A stretch of DNA of 64,000 nt. Source: Ketobacter sp964016105. GTDB lineage: Bacteria; Pseudomonadota; Gammaproteobacteria; Pseudomonadales; Ketobacteraceae. Location: the NCBI GenBank assembly GCA_964016105.1, contig CAXHEX010000005.1, positions 238,822 through 302,821 of the forward strand. Direction: 5' to 3'. Each line of letters starts with the position of its first letter. Within the stretch, counting starts at the first letter, position 1. The notes under the pieces were generated by a model. That model had not been told where the DNA came from and searched no databases. It was given only the letters and a program-made list of their open reading frames with translations. The translations under genes and the position numbers were made by a program. Below are positions 53,487 through 63,339 of the stretch, piece after piece.

Positions 53487-55160
53487 TCATACGCTACCCG
53501 GATCTTCGTTGAAGTTCAGAAAGAAAACCGCTTTGGCAAGGTTTTCCAATGAGGCTCTGAGCTCTCGATTGACATTCAACAAAGTTGACGTCTCCTCTTC
53601 GCTGGCTCCGCTGTGCAAACCAGTAGCAAACAAGCCCTGCTCAACACTTTGATGAAAAAAGCGATTCTGCTGAATCAATTGAATCAACTGCTCCCGCAGC
53701 GTGGCGCCATCCAAATCGCCACGCCATAGATGGCACAACGACGTTAACATGTGTTTTTGATTATCTCGCTGGTTTTGATAAAACTGCTGAAGTTGAGTGC
53801 GATCACTATGTCTAAGTTGAGCCAGATTTTCTCGCACATCTTTCATGGATTTTGCTGAGTAAACTGCATGCCTGGCCCCTTGCAAGATTCCATGCAGTTT
53901 TTCAACTTGCGGCTTTAGCAATTCCTGGGTCTGTACCAACCCGGCATATTCAAGTATTTCACCTTCGAGCTTTTTTGTTTCGGCATAACAATCAATAAAC
54001 TGTTTATCTTTATGGAACGCTTGCATGAGTGAAGCTCGTTGTTTCTGCGGTAGACTCAGACTAACAACATCCACCTTCAAGCTACGCAAGCCTAAAACAC
54101 AGGATTTCGCAACCACACAGTCCACTTCCTTAGCTATAGCGAGTAAGGCTTCCTCCACTTGGTTGCTAGGCACGTTATTCACATAAGTTCGAATTTCCTG
54201 CTCTGAATCTTGAAACCAGCGCTGCAGAAATACTGACAGGGTTTTCACAAAGGGCACCAGCAGCAAAATACCGACTAGATTAAATAAGCTATGAAAGGCC
54301 ACCAACGAATACAGGGGTTGATGCTCTCCGAACACCGACTTAACCAACCCAAGATATAAAGGCAAAAGGGCAAAAGCTTGAATTGCAGTGACCACGTTAA
54401 TCAAAATGTGAGACAAGGCCAGCTGCTTTTTGACTGCGGATCCTTTTATTCCTCCCAAGGCCATTGTGCTGGTGGTACCGAGATCAGCACCAATCACCAA
54501 TGCTGCTGCCGAACCGAGATCAATCATCCCCACGCTTAATGCACTCAATGTAACCATCATGGTGGCGGAGCTCGATTGCACGATGGCGGAAAACACCACT
54601 CCCACCAATAAGTAGACCCAATTTGAATAGCCGGAAAGACGCGCCACATCCAAGCTCTCGGCCACCCCATCCATACTGGTCTTCATACCATCAAGACCAA
54701 ATAAGAGCAGCCCGAGACCCAGCATAAAACTGCCCCAAGCACGCCACCTCTGACGTGGATTCACCAGCACAAAAATCAAGGCGCCGCCCCCCATTAGAGG
54801 AACAGCAAACTCGGCTAATTTCAGCTTAAAACCCAGAGTGGTTACGATCCAGCCCGTGGCAGTGGTACCTAAATTTGCTCCCAGTACCAGCCCCACACCG
54901 TTGGCAAGAGGAATCACTCCTGCCCCCACAAGTGCCATGGTCATTAACCCAACCATGGAACTACTCTGCACGATCATGGTGATAACAGTACCACCAAAAA
55001 GAGCGGTTATTCGGTTACCGGTGGTTTTACGCAATACACGGCGAAACGAATCACTGCTGAGAGCACGCATACTCTGCTCCAGGTGATACATACCAAACAG
55101 AAAAAGCCCCAAACCGCTAACAAACCAAAGCACGCTCTGCAAGTAAGACAGGGTCACCAC
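53487..55160 (-). CDS. Na/Pi cotransporter family protein with PhoU-like C-terminus
   Basis: The protein is a sodium-phosphate symporter of the NptA/PNaS family, 557 residues. Two inverted half-repeats of membrane helices are marked by MIVQSSSMVGLMTM and AIVQSSSATMMVTL, with GANLGTTATGW and GADLGTTSTMALGG beside each. A C-terminal helical region (about 340-550) resembles PhoU and probably regulates uptake. The start at 55160 begins MVTLSYLQSVLWFVSGLGLF. It stands alone on its strand. Confidence 0.9.
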   Translation of the reverse strand: MVTLSYLQSVLWFVSGLGLFLFGMYHLEQSMRALSSDSFRRVLRKTTGNRITALFGGTVITMIVQSSSMVGLMTMALVGAGVIPLANGVGLVLGANLGTTATGWIVTTLGFKLKLAEFAVPLMGGGALIFVLVNPRQRWRAWGSFMLGLGLLLFGLDGMKTSMDGVAESLDVARLSGYSNWVYLLVGVVFSAIVQSSSATMMVTLSALSVGMIDLGSAAALVIGADLGTTSTMALGGIKGSAVKKQLALSHILINVVTAIQAFALLPLYLGLVKSVFGEHQPLYSLVAFHSLFNLVGILLLVPFVKTLSVFLQRWFQDSEQEIRTYVNNVPSNQVEEALLAIAKEVDCVVAKSCVLGLRSLKVDVVSLSLPQKQRASLMQAFHKDKQFIDCYAETKKLEGEILEYAGLVQTQELLKPQVEKLHGILQGARHAVYSAKSMKDVRENLAQLRHSDRTQLQQFYQNQRDNQKHMLTSLCHLWRGDLDGATLREQLIQLIQQNRFFHQSVEQGLFATGLHSGASEEETSTLLNVNRELRASLENLAKAVFFLNFNEDPGSV

Positions 55161-55349
55161 AAGCCACCTAACAAAATCAAATTCCCTGAGACAAGACTAA
55201 CAATGGTGAATACTCTAATAAAGTCATTTTCTTATCAGTACCCCAATAGAATAAGAATTCAGACTATGGGCATTCTTGTAACAGGGTAGAAGGGGCGTAA
55301 CAAGGGAAGGTACTTAGAGGAGGCAATCCGAGCCGCGAAGCATCAAGCC

Positions 55350-58208
55350 TTATACAGAGTTGGACCTCGACTGGACACTGATCCAATCTGAGTAAAATTC
55401 ATCGGCGGGAATGGGCTTTGAAAAATAATAACCCTGGAATTGAAAGCACCCTTTCTGTTGCAGGAAATCAAGCTGGTGTTTTTCTTCCACACCCTCTGCA
55501 ATCACATCCATATCCAAATGCTGGGCCATTGAGATGATCGTTTCCACAATGACGCGATCGTTTTTATCTCGATCTATATCGCGCACAAAAGCCTGATCTA
55601 TTTTCAGCTTATGGAGCGGCAATGTACTGAGATAGGATAGAGATGAATAACCTGTACCAAAGTCATCCAGTGCCATATAAAAACCCATTTTATGGAGCAG
55701 CTGCATCTTCTCCACCACCAGATCCAAGCGGTTCAACAACATACCTTCCGTGATCTCCAATTCAATCTGGCTGGGAGATAAGCCAGCCTGCTCCACAAAG
55801 CCCAGAACTCGCTGAGCAAAGTCCTCTAACATAAATTGACGGGGACTAATATTAATGGCGAGACGATTAAAGGTACTTGGCAACCCATTGTTTTGCCATT
55901 GACGTAATTGCTCACAGGACTTTTTAATTACCCAATCACCCAATGGTATAATCTGACCACACTCTTCTGCCGCACGAATAAAATGATCAGGCCGCACGAA
56001 TCCCAGATTAGGTTCAAACCAGCGCAATAAAACTTCCGCCCCGATGATTTGATTCTTGTGGTTAAACTGTGGTTGAAAAAAAAGCGAAAATTGCTCTTGC
56101 TCCAAAGCCTGCGGCAACATCATTTGCAGCCCCAGATTTTGCTCAATCTCTTCGTGCATCACTTTACTGAAAACACGAATTGTGCCACGACCATCTTCTT
56201 TTGCCCGATACATGGCCGCATCAGCGTGCTTCATGATGTCGTGAATAGTCTCTTGATCCAATGGATAAAGCGCAATACCAATACTACAACTGACATTCAA
56301 CTTATGACCTGAAACATTAAACGAATGCTGCAGTACATCTTGTATTTTTACCGCCACTGAATGAGCTAAAGACGCAGCCTTGCGCTCATCCTTACTCAGC
56401 TCTGGCAACAAAACAACAAACTCATCCCCACCCAAACGGGCAAGTGTATCTTCCTCACGAATGACGGTCTTAAGACGCTCGCCAATAGAAACCAGCAAAC
56501 CATCACCAATAGGATGACCCAGAGAATCATTTACATTCTTAAAATGGTCCAAGTCCAGGAACAGTAATGCGCCACAATGTTTATGACGCACAGCTCTAGC
56601 CTGCTCCTGGCCAAGCAGCTCATTCAACATTCTGCGATTTGGCAAGTTTGTCAACTCATCGTAGAGTGCCTGCTGTTTTATCTTTTCCGCCGCCAGCTTT
56701 CTCTGGGTAATATCCATTACACCCAGGATAATTCCAATGTTTTGACCATCATCATTATAGAGTGGCGCAGAATTCAGGCTGGCATGAACTCGACGCCCCC
56801 CCTTTGATACAAATTCCACATCGACCTGATTCAGGGCCGCCATGTCATCGCGGGACAGCAGATCCGCAAACAGATGTCTTTGCCCGGGTTCCACATAATC
56901 GGAAAACCGACTACCTACCATTTCTTCCCTTAGGTGTCCCAGCATCGCTGCCATGGCACCATTCACCAGCACAGTATTGCCTTCCGAATCTAACAGCCAG
57001 ATGCCTTCTTGTGCCATTTCAAATAGCTTTCGGTATTTTTCTTCGCTTGAACGTAAAGCATCATCCATCAAACGTCGCACAGTTATGTCAGTATGGGTAG
57101 CAACAAATCGGGAAGGTTTACCATTGGATAACCATTCAACCACCCTGCCTCGCATTAAGATAGTGTGACGATCGCCGCCTTCCAGATCCACGTTATATTC
57201 AACTCGACAGACTTCCGACAACCCTTTCAGATGACGTTGAATTTTTCTTTCCACATACTCTCGATCCGACATCTGGATAGCGTTCATCCACTCATCCCAG
57301 CCCACTTCTGTAACGTCCGGTAACCCAAGAAGCACTTTCACCTGATCAGAAAAATAACATTCATCTGTCACCAGATTCCAATCCTGAACTCCATCTCCTG
57401 CTCCCTCCAAAGCAAACAACCAACGCTGCTCGCTCAACTTTACTTCCTGCAAACTCTTATTTAGGGTGAGATTCATACGATTAAGGGACTGCGACAAAAC
57501 ACCAAACTCAGCCACTCCTTCCACCCCAAATGAAATAGCTTCTGTACCATCGGCAATTCGGTTTGCTTTATTTTTAAGATTATTCAAAGGAGCTACCACC
57601 GTCTTTCTGAACCCGACAACCAAAACCAAAATGCCACCCACCACTAGAACGGCCATTATTGTCATATTCTTGGACAGGGTATGGTTAACCATTCTATTGG
57701 ATCCAGTGAGATCCCACTCCACATACAGAAGGCCAACAGGCCTTGATTCTGATTGGTTTTCCAGAGTTGGGATTACCAAAGGCAAGTAGGCGATTATTTT
57801 GTCGGTAATCGGGTTGTGAGTTAAGATGGGCTCTGAGCTAGAGTGACCTTGACTAAGATAATTCTTTTTAATTTGATCTAACTGAAGTTTCACCGCTTCA
57901 CCACTGGAAAAGCCGCTGGAACTCAATCGCACAACACCCTGTGCATCTATAACTGCTGAAGCCGAAACATCAGCCAAATCATCTATCGCTGTAACCTCAC
58001 GCTCCAGAGCAAGAATATCGTCATTTAGAAAAGCGGCTTCCAAACGGCTTTTAGAGCCCCCTAAAACCGCTTTAATCGTTACCATGGTGTCGTTGATACC
58101 CAACGATTTTAGGGCGTGATATTGTCCCCAGGACAACAAAGCAAACAACACGAAAAAGCTCACGCTGACAAAAAGGACAAAGGCAGTCGTAAGCGAGCGC
58201 TTAAACAT
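55350..58208 (-). CDS. Membrane-bound PAS-GGDEF-EAL c-di-GMP enzyme
   Basis: The product of about 952 residues has an N-terminal membrane helix (AFVLFVSVSFFVLFALLSWG), a periplasmic sensor region (about 35-175), a second helix (MTIMAVLVVGGILVLVVGF) and a HAMP segment. Two PAS-like domains follow (about 265-510), then GGDEF with LGGDEFVVLLPEL intact and EAL with EVLLRWFEP (EVL, a common active variant), followed by DDFGTGYSSLSYLSTLPLHK. Both diguanylate cyclase and phosphodiesterase activity are possible from the motifs. The ATG at 58208 is preferred to a GTG at 58223. It ends the minus-strand signalling group. Confidence 0.88.
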   Translation of the reverse strand: MFKRSLTTAFVLFVSVSFFVLFALLSWGQYHALKSLGINDTMVTIKAVLGGSKSRLEAAFLNDDILALEREVTAIDDLADVSASAVIDAQGVVRLSSSGFSSGEAVKLQLDQIKKNYLSQGHSSSEPILTHNPITDKIIAYLPLVIPTLENQSESRPVGLLYVEWDLTGSNRMVNHTLSKNMTIMAVLVVGGILVLVVGFRKTVVAPLNNLKNKANRIADGTEAISFGVEGVAEFGVLSQSLNRMNLTLNKSLQEVKLSEQRWLFALEGAGDGVQDWNLVTDECYFSDQVKVLLGLPDVTEVGWDEWMNAIQMSDREYVERKIQRHLKGLSEVCRVEYNVDLEGGDRHTILMRGRVVEWLSNGKPSRFVATHTDITVRRLMDDALRSSEEKYRKLFEMAQEGIWLLDSEGNTVLVNGAMAAMLGHLREEMVGSRFSDYVEPGQRHLFADLLSRDDMAALNQVDVEFVSKGGRRVHASLNSAPLYNDDGQNIGIILGVMDITQRKLAAEKIKQQALYDELTNLPNRRMLNELLGQEQARAVRHKHCGALLFLDLDHFKNVNDSLGHPIGDGLLVSIGERLKTVIREEDTLARLGGDEFVVLLPELSKDERKAASLAHSVAVKIQDVLQHSFNVSGHKLNVSCSIGIALYPLDQETIHDIMKHADAAMYRAKEDGRGTIRVFSKVMHEEIEQNLGLQMMLPQALEQEQFSLFFQPQFNHKNQIIGAEVLLRWFEPNLGFVRPDHFIRAAEECGQIIPLGDWVIKKSCEQLRQWQNNGLPSTFNRLAINISPRQFMLEDFAQRVLGFVEQAGLSPSQIELEITEGMLLNRLDLVVEKMQLLHKMGFYMALDDFGTGYSSLSYLSTLPLHKLKIDQAFVRDIDRDKNDRVIVETIISMAQHLDMDVIAEGVEEKHQLDFLQQKGCFQFQGYYFSKPIPADEFYSDWISVQSRSNSV

Positions 58209-58475
58209 GAACAATGGTACCACCGTAGACCGCCACAGACCTATGTCTGTCCAACTCAGGGCAATTCACTGCCGCCCCTTGAGCACAAAAGAAAACACGC
58301 AACAAAAGCATTTTTTTGGTGAAATGCAAAAATCATTTAGTCTTGGCGGACCCTTCAATGCATATAGCGAAATCCCCAGACGGGGTCTATTTTCACTATA
58401 GCAACAATAACAATGACTCGCCGAAGATAAACTGTGGACTACAGGCAAATAAGGAAAGGGGCTTAAGAACAGGGG

Positions 58476-59621
58476 CTATCGAAAAAACACCTCAAACGAA
58501 ATCGTGATAGATGCTCTACCAGTAAAGTCAAACTCTCTGGGAAAAGCCAGTTCGGGAATGACCTCCATATATAACCAGCTATTATATAAATCACGCCTGT
58601 AATTAGCAGATAGGTAGTAAATATTGGCACGGGAATGGGACAAGCTGGTTCCAAACACGCCTAGCTGATATTCCAGCGCATCACGATCACTTAACACCTG
58701 GTAAAGACTGAGGGTTTGGCCAAACTCCAGCGTATCTTCAGACTGCCTCCAATCCAAAACAGACAAACTGCGAAACAGAAGATCATGGAACACCACGCGC
58801 TCGAATACTAAATCTCCGTCCCAATGGTAACCCTTGGAGTGGAACCAATCCACGCCGCTACCCACATATGCATTCCATTCGCTGCCCACATCAATAAAGC
58901 GCTTGCCCGAAACTCGAATATAAGGGTCTGGTGGCAACCTGACCTTCACCCCACCACTGACTTTGCCTTCCCAGCGGCCAGATTCACTGGCCAATGTTTT
59001 GACTAAACCAGCAAAAAATGATTGCTCTCCTTGGGGCTCCGCCACCTCGCTGGGCCGAGTACGATCCTCCAGGCTGCGATCCGTATCATCCCGGTAACTT
59101 AACACCAGTCGATAACGCTGCTTAGTGGCAGGTAAATCCAAACGAAATTTGTAATCAAACTCAGGCTCAAATTCTCCGCCTTCCCCCCACCGATTGGCCA
59201 CCCTGAGGCGCAAATAGCTCTCATTTTCAATTGCTCGATAGCTATCACCAGCGAAATACTGGTCCATACCGATCCCCATTTGGCGAACCGCACTGCTTAC
59301 CTGTTTTTGTGAATCTAGAAAATACTCTACGCTTCTATCAAGATAAGAGGGATCCGGTGCCGGGTAATACACATCCGACAATCGCGGGTAATTTGTGAAC
59401 GGGTTATTTTGATGACCAATGTCGCTCCGTACTGGATCAATGGCTTGAGATGCTTGCTCCCTAACCTCTCCAACAGCGGGCAAGTCATTAAAATAAGCCA
59501 AATCAAACGTATCCAAAGGCGCGTGGACAGAAGACGGCGGTTGTTCAGCGCTAGATTCAAAACTAACCCAACACAGACCGAGAACAAACAGAGAAATGTC
59601 GACCCTAGGTATCGATAACAT
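58476..59621 (-). CDS. Putative outer-membrane beta-barrel protein, function unknown
   Basis: The 381-residue product has a signal peptide (ISLFVLGLCWVSFESSAE), a Pro/Asp-rich N-terminal part, and from about residue 130 a run of alternating amphipathic strands (YLRLRVANRWG; FDYKFRLDLP; RYRLVLSYRDD; GRASITISFEVFF). These resemble an outer-membrane beta-barrel, although the chain ends FFR rather than in a terminal Phe. No family was recognised. The start begins MLSIPRVDISLF. It lies 65 bases downstream of the REC-GGDEF-EAL gene and may be transcribed with that operon, hinting at a surface output of the pathway. Confidence 0.65.
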   Translation of the reverse strand: MLSIPRVDISLFVLGLCWVSFESSAEQPPSSVHAPLDTFDLAYFNDLPAVGEVREQASQAIDPVRSDIGHQNNPFTNYPRLSDVYYPAPDPSYLDRSVEYFLDSQKQVSSAVRQMGIGMDQYFAGDSYRAIENESYLRLRVANRWGEGGEFEPEFDYKFRLDLPATKQRYRLVLSYRDDTDRSLEDRTRPSEVAEPQGEQSFFAGLVKTLASESGRWEGKVSGGVKVRLPPDPYIRVSGKRFIDVGSEWNAYVGSGVDWFHSKGYHWDGDLVFERVVFHDLLFRSLSVLDWRQSEDTLEFGQTLSLYQVLSDRDALEYQLGVFGTSLSHSRANIYYLSANYRRDLYNSWLYMEVIPELAFPREFDFTGRASITISFEVFFR

Positions 59622-59686
59622 TTGTGAAATAATTTAAGCCCTTAAAGACATGAGCTTTATTATACAGACGCATGTTTCCGTTACTG

Positions 59687-61366
59687 CTAAACAGGTAGCG
59701 GTTTTGGTTCTTCGATCCCATAACCTTGGGCAAAATCAACCCCCAGCTCCCGCAGCTTGAGTTCTATCTGTTTATTTTCTACAAACTCTGCGACGGTTTT
59801 AAGACCTGCGGAATGAGCAATATTATTGCAAGCTTCCACTATAGCCAGATCCATAGGATCGTTAATCATATTCTTAACAAAGCCGCCATCGATTTTAAGC
59901 ACGTCAACCGGGATAGCTTTCAGATAAGCGAATGAACTCATTCCCACTCCGAAATCATCCAACGCAAACAAAAAACCCATCTCGCGAATTTCCGCTATAA
60001 ACAAAGATGCCAACTCTACATTTGCAATTGCCGTGGTTTCAGTTATTTCAAAACAGATTTTGTCGGCGGGAATAGCGTAATTTTTCTGACGATCTTTCAC
60101 AAACTGAAAAAAAGCGGCGTCATTGAGGGAAGAACCCGACAGATTTATAAAATAGAGTTTCGCCATGACATCGCCCCGATCCATAGAGGCTCTCACATGC
60201 TCAAACGCATGCTCAATAACCCAACGATCAATATGCGTCATCAAGTTGTAGCGCTCAGCTGCCGGTATAAAGAAACCGGGCGGCACAGGACTGCCGTTAT
60301 CACTCATGCGTACTAGAAACTCGTAGCAGAGGCTATCGCATTTAAATCCGATTATAGCTTGCCGGTAGAGAGTAAAATCATTTTGGTCCAATGCCCGACG
60401 CACCCTAGAAGCCCAGTGCATCTGATCTCGTCGCTGATTTAGATCCTCATCATTCATATCGTAGACTTGGATATAACTACGACCTTTGTCTTTCGCTGCG
60501 TAACAGGCCATATCTGCACTGGCCAAGACTTCTTCCACACTGTTGCTAGTAGCGGAAATTGAAACCACCCCGATACTGGAAGATACGGTGAAAGGCTGCT
60601 CTTGCCAAACAAACCGGTAGGCTTTGATAGCTTCGTGTATGCGGGTTGCCACCACCATGGCCTCCTGCACCGAGCAATCCATCAACAGCACACCAAACTC
60701 ATCCCCTCCCATCCGGGAAATATAATCATGGTCACCCAACTGATTTTTAATCTGAATGCCGATCTGCACCAGCAACTCATCACCAGCCAAGTGGCCACAG
60801 GTATCGTTAATGATTTTAAACTGGTCTAAGTCCACATAAACAAGGGCATGCTCAGATCCGTTCAAGCGGGAATGATGAAGAGAATCTTCTAAATGATGTT
60901 TAAACTGATCACGATTGATGAGCTTGGTCAGGGCATCATAATGGGCCAAATAGGCCACCTGTGACTCTGCCTCTTTGCGGGCAGCACGATGCGCCAACTC
61001 TCTAAGCTCGCGCTCCACCACTGGCACCAGGCGCGCGAGATTATCTTTCATAATATAATCCTGAGCACCTGACTTCATAGTGCGCACAGCCACCGCATCG
61101 GTGATGGCCCCAGAGACAACAATGACCGGCGTATCAGGCTGCACTGCTTTAACAATTTGCAAGGCTTCCGCCGAGCCAAATGACGGCATATAGTGATCTG
61201 TGAAAACCAGGTCCCAAGTCTGACTAGCTAATGATTTTTTTAGATCGGTACTGGTTTCAACCCGCTCGAATTCGCATTGAAGCCCACCTTTTCGCAGTTC
61301 ACGAACCAGAAGCAGCGTATCGTCTTCCGAGTCATCCGCAATTAAAACCTTAAGCGTGCGCTCCAC
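59687..61366 (-). CDS. REC-GGDEF-EAL response regulator
   Basis: This cytoplasmic regulator has 559 residues. It has an N-terminal receiver (about 5-125; IADDSEDDTLLL, FTDHYMPSFG with the phospho-acceptor Asp), a GGDEF domain with RMGGDEFGVLL (intact) and an EAL domain that begins YEFLVRMSDNG, EFL in place of EAL, though DDFGVGMSSFAYLKAIPVD is kept. Cyclase activity is expected; phosphodiesterase activity is uncertain. It is the last signalling gene of the yfiR-HK-RR series, 30 bases after the single-domain regulator, and is the probable output of the kinase at 61906. Confidence 0.88.
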   Translation of the reverse strand: MERTLKVLIADDSEDDTLLLVRELRKGGLQCEFERVETSTDLKKSLASQTWDLVFTDHYMPSFGSAEALQIVKAVQPDTPVIVVSGAITDAVAVRTMKSGAQDYIMKDNLARLVPVVERELRELAHRAARKEAESQVAYLAHYDALTKLINRDQFKHHLEDSLHHSRLNGSEHALVYVDLDQFKIINDTCGHLAGDELLVQIGIQIKNQLGDHDYISRMGGDEFGVLLMDCSVQEAMVVATRIHEAIKAYRFVWQEQPFTVSSSIGVVSISATSNSVEEVLASADMACYAAKDKGRSYIQVYDMNDEDLNQRRDQMHWASRVRRALDQNDFTLYRQAIIGFKCDSLCYEFLVRMSDNGSPVPPGFFIPAAERYNLMTHIDRWVIEHAFEHVRASMDRGDVMAKLYFINLSGSSLNDAAFFQFVKDRQKNYAIPADKICFEITETTAIANVELASLFIAEIREMGFLFALDDFGVGMSSFAYLKAIPVDVLKIDGGFVKNMINDPMDLAIVEACNNIAHSAGLKTVAEFVENKQIELKLRELGVDFAQGYGIEEPKPLPV

Positions 61367-61396
61367 CCAACCACCTCGAGTCAGCTTGTTTCTTTA

Positions 61397-61855
61397 TTAG
61401 TATAGTGCGGGAACCTGGTTCATGCCCAACCAATATTGACCCAACAACTTAATCTGATCTACAAATTCGTCAAAGTCCACGGGCTTATTTAAGTAACTGT
61501 TTGCACCGCTTTCATAGCAGTCCAACATGTCCTGCTTCTCATCAGAAGAAGTAATCAAAACCACCGGCACTCGGCGGGTACGATCGTCCTTCCGAATGCA
61601 ACGCAGAACCTCAAGACCGTCCAATTTAGGCAACTTCAGATCAAGCAAAACCACCTTAGGTTGCAAGCTCAAATCCCGCCCCTGGTATTGACCGCGCCCA
61701 AACACATAGTCAAGAGCTTCAACCCCGTCACGAGCGACCACCACTTCACTGGGTATACTGGACTTTTTAAGTGCACGTAATGCCAAAAGCTCGTCGTCCG
61801 GGTTATCTTCCACCAATAAGATCGTCATATTTTCCATGGCAATGTTACATTCCAA
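61397..61855 (-). CDS. Single-domain response regulator (Rcp1-like)
   Basis: The 152-residue product is a stand-alone receiver with LVEDNPDDELLALRAL, KVVLLDLKLPKLDG (phospho-acceptor Asp), LITSSDEKQDM and LNKPVDFDEF, the pattern of CheY/Rcp1-type regulators. It is placed 50 bases after the histidine kinase gene and 30 before the REC-GGDEF-EAL gene, so it may be a phosphorelay intermediate or a phosphate sink. The first in-frame ATG is at 61855; ATG codons at 61837 and 61828 are alternatives, and no strong ribosome site decides between them. Confidence 0.88.
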   Translation of the reverse strand: MECNIAMENMTILLVEDNPDDELLALRALKKSSIPSEVVVARDGVEALDYVFGRGQYQGRDLSLQPKVVLLDLKLPKLDGLEVLRCIRKDDRTRRVPVVLITSSDEKQDMLDCYESGANSYLNKPVDFDEFVDQIKLLGQYWLGMNQVPALY

Positions 61856-61905
61856 ATGTGAATCAATACTATCTTGGCAAGGTTAACATAGACCCAATAT
61901 GGACT

Positions 61906-63339
61906 CTATGGCAGGGTAAAAAAGAAAGATGCCCCCTCATTCACCTTGCTCCTGGCCCAAATTTCCCCATTGTGTCGGCTGATAACCCGAGCCACGGTGG
62001 CAAGCCCCACTCCCGTACCTTCGAACTCCTCATTACTGTGCAGACGCTGAAATGCGCCAAACAACTTATCGGCGTAGCGCATATCGAACCCTGCGCCGTT
62101 ATCTCTAACGCAATACACCCCATCAGCGCAACTCACAACAATTGTCGCCGGTTCCTTGGTACGGGTATACTTCCAGGCATTATCCAGCAAGTTGTTGAGG
62201 GCAATTCGAATTAAACGTACATCGCAGGTTGCGCTCATTTCTGGCTGAATGGTAATTTCCATTGCTCTGTTAGGATTACGCTCACGCAACTCTTCTACAA
62301 TCTCCTCACATATTTCAGAGAGATTGGCATTGGACAGGGTCATTTCCTGTCGGGTTACACGGGACAGTCGCAACATACTGTCGATAAGTATACCCATGCG
62401 CTGACTGGCCAGCCTTACCCTATCAAGATAACCCTGGGCAGTGCTGTCCAGCTGCTCTCCATAATCCTCCAGTAGAGCCTGACTAAAACCATCAATGGCT
62501 CGCAGCGGGGATCGCAAATCATGGGACACAGAAAAGCTAAAGGCCTCAAGCTCCTGGTTTGCTGCACGCAATTCTGCTGTACGTTCCTGCACGGTGGTTT
62601 CCAGGTCTGCTTTATGGGCCTTTAATTCGTTATTTCTTTGCTCAATAGTCGACAGCATGGTGTTGAACGCGTCCACCACTTGACCCAGCTCGTCGTTACT
62701 CATTTTTGAAGCACGTACAGCGTAGTCGCTGTTTTCCGCAACCTGAGCCGCAACCCGAGCCAAATTGGATAAAGGCGTAGTCACCGCCCGTTGCAATACC
62801 ATCGCCACCAGAAAGGAGATGGCACTGACAATCGCAAGCGTATTAAGCACAATATAGGAGTAGCCTTTAATCTGTTGATTCACATTGGACAGGTTAGACT
62901 GGATCAATAAGGTGCCCACCCTATCTCCCTCGGAGTAAATATCTTCCCTGAAAAAATATTTGCCTCCAACAAAACCTATATCCACATCTAACGGACTGGA
63001 AAAACAAGGCGGAAGATCGACGGAATCCGGATAAGAGTGGGCTTTTAAGCTCAAATCATCCCCATAAATACAAACCCTATCCACGGTACCATCAAAGTCC
63101 AAACTGTTCGCGGTCTCCTGCAGCGTGATCTCATCGTCAAAAATCAAAGCCACCTTAAGCTGGGCGTGGGCCACTTTGCTCACCACTGAAACTTCATGGG
63201 CCAACTGCTTACGCATTTGAATTCGCTCATAGAACAGAAAAAAGATGCCAATCAACACCACACCCGCGATAATGCTGGTTAACGTCATCAAAGTGAGCTT
63301 CTGTTTTATACTTAGGTTGGTCAGTAGCGGGAGTTTCAT
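61906..63339 (-). CDS. Membrane sensor histidine kinase with HAMP domain
   Basis: The 477-residue product has an N-terminal membrane helix (LMTLTSIIAGVVLIGIFFLF), a periplasmic sensor of about 110 residues (CHASE8-like pattern, with VAHAQLKVALIFDDEITLQE), a second helix (IVLNTLAIVSAISFLVAMV), HAMP, and a coiled linker (NNELKAHKADLETTVQERTA). HisKA with FSVSHDLRSPLRAIDGF and HATPase (NNLLDNAWKYT; GTGVGLATVARVI) complete it. The start overlaps the end of yfiR by four bases, so YfiR-type protein and kinase are coupled. A periplasmic YfiR-like partner could control its sensor domain. Confidence 0.9.
   Translation of the reverse strand: MKLPLLTNLSIKQKLTLMTLTSIIAGVVLIGIFFLFYERIQMRKQLAHEVSVVSKVAHAQLKVALIFDDEITLQETANSLDFDGTVDRVCIYGDDLSLKAHSYPDSVDLPPCFSSPLDVDIGFVGGKYFFREDIYSEGDRVGTLLIQSNLSNVNQQIKGYSYIVLNTLAIVSAISFLVAMVLQRAVTTPLSNLARVAAQVAENSDYAVRASKMSNDELGQVVDAFNTMLSTIEQRNNELKAHKADLETTVQERTAELRAANQELEAFSFSVSHDLRSPLRAIDGFSQALLEDYGEQLDSTAQGYLDRVRLASQRMGILIDSMLRLSRVTRQEMTLSNANLSEICEEIVEELRERNPNRAMEITIQPEMSATCDVRLIRIALNNLLDNAWKYTRTKEPATIVVSCADGVYCVRDNGAGFDMRYADKLFGAFQRLHSNEEFEGTGVGLATVARVISRHNGEIWARSKVNEGASFFFTLP

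Noticed and set aside
58374..58385. CCCC-AGAC-GGGG as a terminator before the PAS-GGDEF-EAL gene
   Set aside because: Only four base pairs and no adequate U-run.
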